Origin: DUEL01 sp964580565
GTDB lineage: Bacteria > Chloroflexota > Anaerolineae > B4-G1 > DUEL01
Direction: 5' to 3'
Assembly (NCBI GenBank): GCA_964580565.1
Contig: CAZOLN010000001.1
Location: 1-64,000, forward strand
Length of the DNA stretch: 64,000 nt
In this document: positions 59,867 through 64,000 of the stretch, in pieces
Layout: each line of letters starts with the position of its first letter
Numbering within the stretch: the stretch's first letter is position 1
The notes under the pieces: generated by a model
The model's database searches: none
The model's input: the letters and a program-made list of their open reading frames with translations, nothing else
What the model was told of the DNA's origin: nothing
Made by a program: the position numbers and the translations under genes

Positions 59867-60964
59867 CTACTGGGTTGGGACCGAACGGGACATCTGCTGT
59901 TGGTGTATTTGCAATTCAGGGTCGCTTGTCTCACCTCCTTTCAATCGTGGAAATGGGGATCCACAGGACTCTCGGACGACTAAGCGTGGCTGCAGGATCG
60001 CGTGGGGCTCCCGCAGGGAGCCCTCACGCAGCAGTTGGACCAACATCCGGCAGATGCGTCGCCCGATCTCGTAGATGGGCTGGCGGACGGTGGTGAGGGG
60101 CGGCTGGGCGTGCTCTGCCAGCGGGATGTCGTCGAAACCAGCCACCGCCACGTCCTCCCCCACCTTCAGCCCCAGGCCCTGCGCGGCGCTGATCGCCCCC
60201 AGCGCCATCAGGTCGTTGCAGGCGATGATGGCCGTGGGGGGGCGTGCCTGCGCCAGGAGCGCCCTCCCGGCTTCGTAGCCGCTCTGCTCGGTCAGCCAGC
60301 CGATGACGATGAGACGCTCATCGAGAGGGATATCGTGTGCCCGTAGGGCATCTTTGTACCCCTCCAACCGGTGGGTGGCGAACATCAGGTCCAACGGCGC
60401 GCTGATGTAGCCGATGCGCCGGTGCCCTAGGGAGATGAGGTGCTCGGTCAATTCCCGCATCCCCGCCCGCCCGTCCACGTCCAGATAAGGGAAGTCCGCC
60501 TCCAGATCGGACCGGCCGAAGGCGACGAAGGGGAAGTTCTGTTCGAGGAGGTAAGCGATGCGTGGGTCCTGCCGACGGGTGCGGACCACCAGCAGGCCGT
60601 CCACCCGGCGCTCGGTGACCATCCGCTGGTAGGCGGCGAACTCCTCCTCGCCAGGGGCGCGGGTGGAGACCAACAGGTCCAACTCCCACCGGGCCGCTTC
60701 GTTGCCGATACCCGCCAGAAGTTCGCTGAAGAAGGGGTCGGAGAAACGGGGACCGTGCGTCGGGATGACGAAGCCGATGGTGTCGGTGCGCTGCGCTCGA
60801 AGACGACGAGCGGTGGCGTTGGGTCGGTAGCCCATCTCCTCCGCCGTCTTGAGGATCAACTGGCGGGTGGACTCGGCTACGTCGTCGTAGCCCGCCAGTG
60901 CACGGGAGACGGTGGTGATGGAGTACCCGACCCGCTCGGCGATGTCCTTCAGCGTGACCGGCAT
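59867..60964 (-). CDS. LacI-family transcriptional regulator
   Basis: A 365-residue repressor. The HTH is TLKDIAERVGYSITTVSRAL with the hinge helix YRPNATARRLR, then a sugar-binding periplasmic-protein-like domain (IGFVIPTHGPRFSDPFF to VAVAGFDDIPLAEHAQPPLT). It heads the sugar uptake operon and is flanked by palindromes matching a LacI-type operator. The ATG at 60964 is chosen because GGAGAAG precedes it and the HTH begins at residue 4; a longer frame would cross the operators. Confidence 0.96.
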   Translation of the reverse strand: MPVTLKDIAERVGYSITTVSRALAGYDDVAESTRQLILKTAEEMGYRPNATARRLRAQRTDTIGFVIPTHGPRFSDPFFSELLAGIGNEAARWELDLLVSTRAPGEEEFAAYQRMVTERRVDGLLVVRTRRQDPRIAYLLEQNFPFVAFGRSDLEADFPYLDVDGRAGMRELTEHLISLGHRRIGYISAPLDLMFATHRLEGYKDALRAHDIPLDERLIVIGWLTEQSGYEAGRALLAQARPPTAIIACNDLMALGAISAAQGLGLKVGEDVAVAGFDDIPLAEHAQPPLTTVRQPIYEIGRRICRMLVQLLREGSLREPHAILQPRLVVRESCGSPFPRLKGGETSDPELQIHQQQMSRSVPTQ

Positions 60965-60987
60965 CCCTTCTTCTCCGGGGGGAACGG

Positions 60988-61042
60988 CCCAAAACGTTTT
61001 GGAAAGCGTTTTTAGTATAACCCAAAACGTTTTGGGCGTCAA
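60988..61042 (-). promoter_or_regulatory. lacI promoter with two LacI-type operators
   Basis: On the minus strand TTGACG (61042-61037) and TATACT (61019-61014) flank a 17-nt spacer that contains the 16-bp palindrome CCCAAAACGTTTTGGG (61021-61036). A second palindrome, CCAAAACGTTTTGG (60989-61002), lies just past the expected start site. The centres are 33 bp apart, about three helical turns. A weaker half-like site lies between them. This is a textbook autorepressed promoter for the ten-gene operon. Confidence 0.85.
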
Positions 61043-61104
61043 GGGGAGCCCCGGTTTTTTAAGAAAAGTTATGGGGTTTCGGGGATCTGGGGCGGGGACG
61101 CGGT

Positions 61105-61133
61105 TTGACAAATCTTGATGCGCCTATTATAAT
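61105..61133 (+). promoter_or_regulatory. Consensus promoter of the YbjN-like gene
   Basis: TTGACA (61105-61110), 17-nt spacer, TATAAT (61128-61133): a perfect sigma-70 consensus. It diverges from the lacI promoter. About 120 nt of leader follow before the ATG. Confidence 0.85.
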
Positions 61134-61262
61134 GATATTCAGATAACGTTGAGCCAAGGAGGGTCGCGTTCCCCGGAGGTGCGCCCCTGGTATATGCACG
61201 CCGGTGTGCGGCGTCTTTCGCTTCTTGGCCACAGAAGGCTCTATTCACGAAAGGAGATCGAG

Positions 61263-61676
61263 ATGACGTTGGAGATCATCCCTGCAGATCGGGTGGACAT
61301 CTCAAGGATCCACGAGATTTTCAAGGGGGCGTTCCTGGAGACCGACCTTACCGACGAGGGGACCATCAGGGTCACCGAAGGGGGGATCAAGATCCTGGTG
61401 TCGGTCGATGCGTCGAAGGAACTGATCCGCTACCTGATGCTCTTCGCCTGCCGCCCTGGGGCAAGTGGGCAGGATCAGTTGGAACTGGTCAACGATCTGA
61501 ACAAGAACATCGTCTTTATGAGGGCTTGGTCGTTTGGCAACGGGATCGCCTTCGACTATTCGCTCCCGTACGACGGTGGCCTGTTGCCCCACCAGGTGAT
61601 CAGCGCCTATCGGTGGCTGAGGAAGAGCGCCCTTGGCGGGCTCCAGCAGCACGACCACAAAGGGATCGTGACATAG
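61263..61676 (+). CDS. YbjN-domain protein
   Basis: A 137-residue protein resembling the YbjN/T3SS chaperone-like fold. The LVNDLNKNIVFMRAWSFGNG and FDYSLPYDGGLLPHQVISA segments match that family. YbjN affects motility and stress tolerance in E. coli, by an unknown mechanism. The ATG at 61263 has AAAGGAG 7 nt upstream; an upstream in-frame TTG would add an unlikely 38 residues. It has a consensus promoter and long leader, and is divergent from lacI and convergent with the next GT4. Confidence 0.7.
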   Translation: MTLEIIPADRVDISRIHEIFKGAFLETDLTDEGTIRVTEGGIKILVSVDASKELIRYLMLFACRPGASGQDQLELVNDLNKNIVFMRAWSFGNGIAFDYSLPYDGGLLPHQVISAYRWLRKSALGGLQQHDHKGIVT

Positions 61677-61775
61677 TCCGCTTCTAGGAACCTATCCTTT
61701 GGGAGGGGCAGGCGGCTGCGCGGGGTGAGTTGCGCTGGACCCCCGTGGCCTCCTGTTCTCCCATCTGTGGGCCCA

Positions 61776-63023
61776 TCACACCTGTCGCCCCTCCAAGACC
61801 TCGGCGTACACCGCCTCGATCCGGTCGGCGATGAGGGGCCAGGCGTACCCCTCGGCAAAGCATGCCGCCCGCTGACCCATCCGTCGTCGCAGCCCCTCGT
61901 CGGTCAGGAGGCGGGTGATCTTCCCCGCCAGCGCGCCGGGGTCGCGCGGGGGGACCCGATAGCCGGTCCGGCCGTGGCGGACCAGGTGGGCCAGCCCGCC
62001 CACGTCGGAGGCGATGACCGGGGTGCCGCAGGCCATCGCCTCCAGGGCCACCATGCCGAAACTCTCGTAGTCGCTGGGCATCACCACCATCTCGGCGGCC
62101 GCGTAGTAGTATTGAAGCACGTCCTGGTCCTGTGCCCCTAGAAAAGTGACCACCTCCTTGATCCCCAACGCCTCCCGTAGCGCCTGCAGTCGGACCATCT
62201 CGTCGTTGACCTCCACCCGGTAGGGGTTCCCGCCGATGATGGGGACGCACATCCGGCAGATCAGGTCGGGGTGCTTGCGGGCGATCAGGGAGATGGCCCA
62301 CAGGAGGGTGTCGATCCCCTTCAGCGGCTCGATCCGGCCGACGAAGAGGATGATCCGACAGTGGGGGTCCAGCCCCAGGTGCTCCTTCGCCTGGGCCGGA
62401 GGGAGGGGATGGAACCGGTCCAGATCCACCCCCGGCGGGATCACCCGGATGCGGGCCGGGTCCGCCCCGTACCGCTCGATCAGGTGGCGTTCCTCCACCG
62501 GCGTGGGGGCGATCAACCGGTCGGCGAAGCGGACGATCTCCTCCTCCACCCGGATGCGGCGGAGGGGCTCCTGCGCGCTGGGGGTGCGGGCGATCTCGTT
62601 CTTCAGTTTCCCCAGGGTGTGGAACATGTGGACGATCGGTACGCCCCACTCCTTCCGCAGTTCCCGCGCGGCCCACCCGGAGAGCCAGTAGTGGCTGTGG
62701 ATGACGTCGTAGGTGATGCCGTCGGCCGCAGCCTGGGCCAGCACCCCTTCGACGAACTGGGGCAGATGGTCGAAGACCTGATGCTTGGGGTAGGGTTGCT
62801 CCGGCCCGGTGGGGATGTGGATCACCCGCCCGGACCGCCCCAGACCGTGGCTGATGCGGGGGACCGTCGGGTCCTGCGAGCGGGTGTACACGTCCACGTG
62901 GTGGCCCCGCCGGATCAACTCCCGGCTCAGGTCCCGCACGTAGACGTTCATCCCCCCGGTCTCCTTCCCCCCGAGGGTCGCCAGGGGGCAGGTGTGGACG
63001 CTGATCTGGGCGATGTGGAGCAT
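61776..63023 (-). CDS. GT4 glycosyltransferase, MshA/sucrose-phosphate-synthase-like
   Basis: A 415-residue GT-B enzyme. GGKETGGMNVYVRDLSRELI is the N-terminal loop typical of MshA and sucrose-phosphate synthase-like GT4s. DVIHSHYWLSGW, FVGRIEPLKGIDTLL and ESFGMVALEAMACGTP (EX7E) are complete. Possible products include glycosyl-phosphates or glycolipids; not determined. The ATG at 63023 lies 8 nt after a TATAAT box, without a Shine-Dalgarno, so it should be leaderless. The gene stands alone. Confidence 0.92.
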   Translation of the reverse strand: MLHIAQISVHTCPLATLGGKETGGMNVYVRDLSRELIRRGHHVDVYTRSQDPTVPRISHGLGRSGRVIHIPTGPEQPYPKHQVFDHLPQFVEGVLAQAAADGITYDVIHSHYWLSGWAARELRKEWGVPIVHMFHTLGKLKNEIARTPSAQEPLRRIRVEEEIVRFADRLIAPTPVEERHLIERYGADPARIRVIPPGVDLDRFHPLPPAQAKEHLGLDPHCRIILFVGRIEPLKGIDTLLWAISLIARKHPDLICRMCVPIIGGNPYRVEVNDEMVRLQALREALGIKEVVTFLGAQDQDVLQYYYAAAEMVVMPSDYESFGMVALEAMACGTPVIASDVGGLAHLVRHGRTGYRVPPRDPGALAGKITRLLTDEGLRRRMGQRAACFAEGYAWPLIADRIEAVYAEVLEGRQV

Positions 63024-63030
63024 CGGGGGG

Positions 63031-63059
63031 ATTATAGGCGCAAAGGAGCAAAGGAGCAA
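63031..63059 (-). promoter_or_regulatory. Leaderless promoter of the MshA-like GT4, -35 within a repeat
   Basis: TTGCTC (63059-63054, minus), 17-nt spacer and TATAAT (63036-63031). The -35 box and spacer are made of the GCAAAGGA octamer repeat, so repeat turnover could alter promoter strength. Confidence 0.6.
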
Positions 63060-63140
63060 GGGAGCAGGGTCGCAGGGTCGCAGAGGAGCAGGGGAGCAAG
63101 GGAGCAGGGTCGCAGGGTCGCAGAGGAGCAGGGGGAGCAG
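63040..63140. repeat. Degenerate tandem octamer repeat (GCARRGGA)
   Basis: About thirteen units such as GCAAAGGA, GCAAGGGA, GCAGGGTC and GCAGAGGA occupy most of the interval between the divergent GT4 and mutL. The order GCAGGGTC-GCAGGGTC-GCAGAGGA occurs twice, indicating a recent duplication of a block. Confidence 0.85.
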
Positions 63141-63165
63141 GGGAGTTCTGGCGCGGGGGCAGTTG

Positions 63166-63174
63166 TGATAAAAT
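63166..63174 (+). promoter_or_regulatory. Extended -10 promoter of mutL
   Basis: TGATAAAAT matches an extended -10 (TGnTANAAT), 18 nt before the mutL ATG. No clear -35 is present. Confidence 0.5.
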
Positions 63175-63191
63175 AGAGGCGGAGGGGTAGG

Positions 63192-64000
63192 ATGGGCATC
63201 CACGTGTTGCCGCCGGAAGTGGCCTCGCAGATCGCGGCGGGGGAGGTGGTGGAACGGCCCTCGTCGGTGGTCAAGGAACTGGTGGAGAACAGTATCGACG
63301 CCGGAGCGCGGGACGTCCGGGTCGAGGTGCGACGGGGGGGGAAGACCTTCATCCGCGTCACCGACGACGGCTGCGGCATCCCCGCCGCGGAGGTCGAACT
63401 GGCCTTCCACCGGCACGCCACCAGCAAATTGGCCTCTGCCGACGACCTTCAGCGGATCGCCACGCTGGGCTTCCGCGGGGAGGCCCTCGCCAGCATCGCC
63501 GCCGTCAGCCGGGTCACGATGGTCACCCGGGCGGCGGAGGAGGAGGTGGGGACCCTGATCCGGCTGGAGGGGGGGCGGGTGATCGACCGCCGGTCCAGCG
63601 GCCGCCCGCCCGGCACGACGGTCACCGTGGAGGACCTCTTCTTCAACGTCCCGGCGCGGCGGAAGTTCCTCCGCAGCGACCTGACGGAGCGCCGCCACAT
63701 CGACGCCTGGCTCACCCGGTACGCCCTGGCCTATCCCCACCTCCGCTTCACCGTGGCCCACGACGGCCGGGAGACCTTCCGCTCGCCGGGCAACGGACGG
63801 GTGCGGGAGGTGCTGGTGGCGGTCTTCGGGCCGGAGGTGGGGGGGGCGCTGCTGGAGATCCTTGAGGAGGCTACGGTGGACGGCCGGGTCCGGGTCTCCG
63901 GCTTTGTCAGCCCTCCCTCGATCCACCGGGCCAACCGGGGGCACATCACCCTCTTCGTCAACGGCCGCTGGGTGCAGGATGCGCGCCTCACCTATGCCGT
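63192..64000 (+). CDS. mutL: DNA mismatch repair protein MutL, N-terminal part
   Basis: The first 269 codons of MutL; the gene continues past the window. The GHKL ATPase motifs are intact: ELVENSIDAGA (Glu32, Asn36 region), VTDDGCGI, and GFRGEALASIAAVS. The transducer domain includes DLFFNVPARRKFL and ITLFVNGRWVQD. The ATG at 63192 follows GGAGGGGTAGG. MutL links mismatch recognition by MutS to strand cleavage; whether a C-terminal endonuclease domain exists cannot be seen. Confidence 0.97.
   Translation, partial: MGIHVLPPEVASQIAAGEVVERPSSVVKELVENSIDAGARDVRVEVRRGGKTFIRVTDDGCGIPAAEVELAFHRHATSKLASADDLQRIATLGFRGEALASIAAVSRVTMVTRAAEEEVGTLIRLEGGRVIDRRSSGRPPGTTVTVEDLFFNVPARRKFLRSDLTERRHIDAWLTRYALAYPHLRFTVAHDGRETFRSPGNGRVREVLVAVFGPEVGGALLEILEEATVDGRVRVSGFVSPPSIHRANRGHITLFVNGRWVQDARLTYA

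Noticed and set aside
63040..63140. CRISPR-like array in the octamer repeats
   Set aside because: Units are 8 nt, contiguous and degenerate, with no unique spacers and no cas genes nearby.

Overview
The window is GC-rich chromosomal DNA (about two thirds G+C by eye) from a free-living bacterium, most likely a Chloroflexota (Anaerolineae-like) lineage, possibly thermophilic. The grounds are the lipoprotein linker of the solute-binding protein at 58476-59849 (repeated Val/Glu/Thr followed by TPTP, common in that phylum), FAD-dependent ThyX, a four-subunit 2-oxoacid:ferredoxin oxidoreductase, HrcA/CIRCE control, near-leaderless promoters, a glucosyl-3-phosphoglycerate synthase, and many short degenerate tandem repeats between genes. 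This is an inference from gene content; no 16S rRNA is present. The assembly is a draft: five runs of exactly 100 N (5904, 12662, 35131, 42691, 48490) interrupt or abut genes, and one of them (42691-42790) is flanked by the same 55 bases on both sides, so it is a false gap.

Layout. 1-2.5 kb, minus: DUF503 (cut by the edge), a GNAT-type protein and RarA. 2.6-9.7 kb, plus: PIN-TRAM protein, CysS, RlmB-type rRNA methyltransferase (3' end in a gap), a flippase-like membrane protein, an FAD oxidoreductase and CinA, the last three coupled by overlaps. 9.7-11.2 kb: two small membrane proteins around thyX. 11.2-24.5 kb, minus: purA, THEP1 NTPase, ATP-type and PPi-type phosphofructokinases in tandem, a YbaK deacylase, an intein-containing dnaE, a PAP2 phosphatase and an orphan PEP/pyruvate-binding protein. 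24.6-33.8 kb, plus: tadA, tRNA-Ser(CGA), the por operon, then a CIRCE-controlled hrcA-grpE-dnaK-dnaJ operon. 33.8-40.4 kb, minus: an MFS transporter, a PHP-Schlafen fusion, a lone receiver domain, lon and hsp20; the last four look like one stress operon read from hsp20.

40.5-63 kb is the most distinctive part, a glycoside region. A minus-strand block carries three GT4 glycosyltransferases, a USP-USP-GT81 fusion (glucosyl-3-phosphoglycerate synthase type), a histidine phosphatase of the GpgP superfamily and a glycerate 2-kinase. Beyond a vapBC pair lies a ten-gene minus-strand operon: lacI, solute-binding protein, two permeases, ABC ATPase, two Gfo/Idh/MocA oxidoreductases, GH130, GT4 and a GH13_18 sugar phosphorylase. 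The operon is headed by a lacI promoter whose -35/-10 spacer is itself a palindromic operator. Together these genes could make glucosylglycerate (GpgS plus phosphatase) and recover it (GH13_18 phosphorolysis to Glc-1-P plus glycerate, then glycerate kinase). The operon composition resembles the E. coli ycj operon, whose YcjM is a glucosylglycerate phosphorylase. The window ends with a YbjN-like protein behind a consensus promoter, another GT4 with a leaderless promoter, and the 5' part of mutL.

Most neighbouring same-strand genes overlap by ATGA or GTGA, and I used these overlaps, with visible Shine-Dalgarno (SD) sequences, to choose starts.
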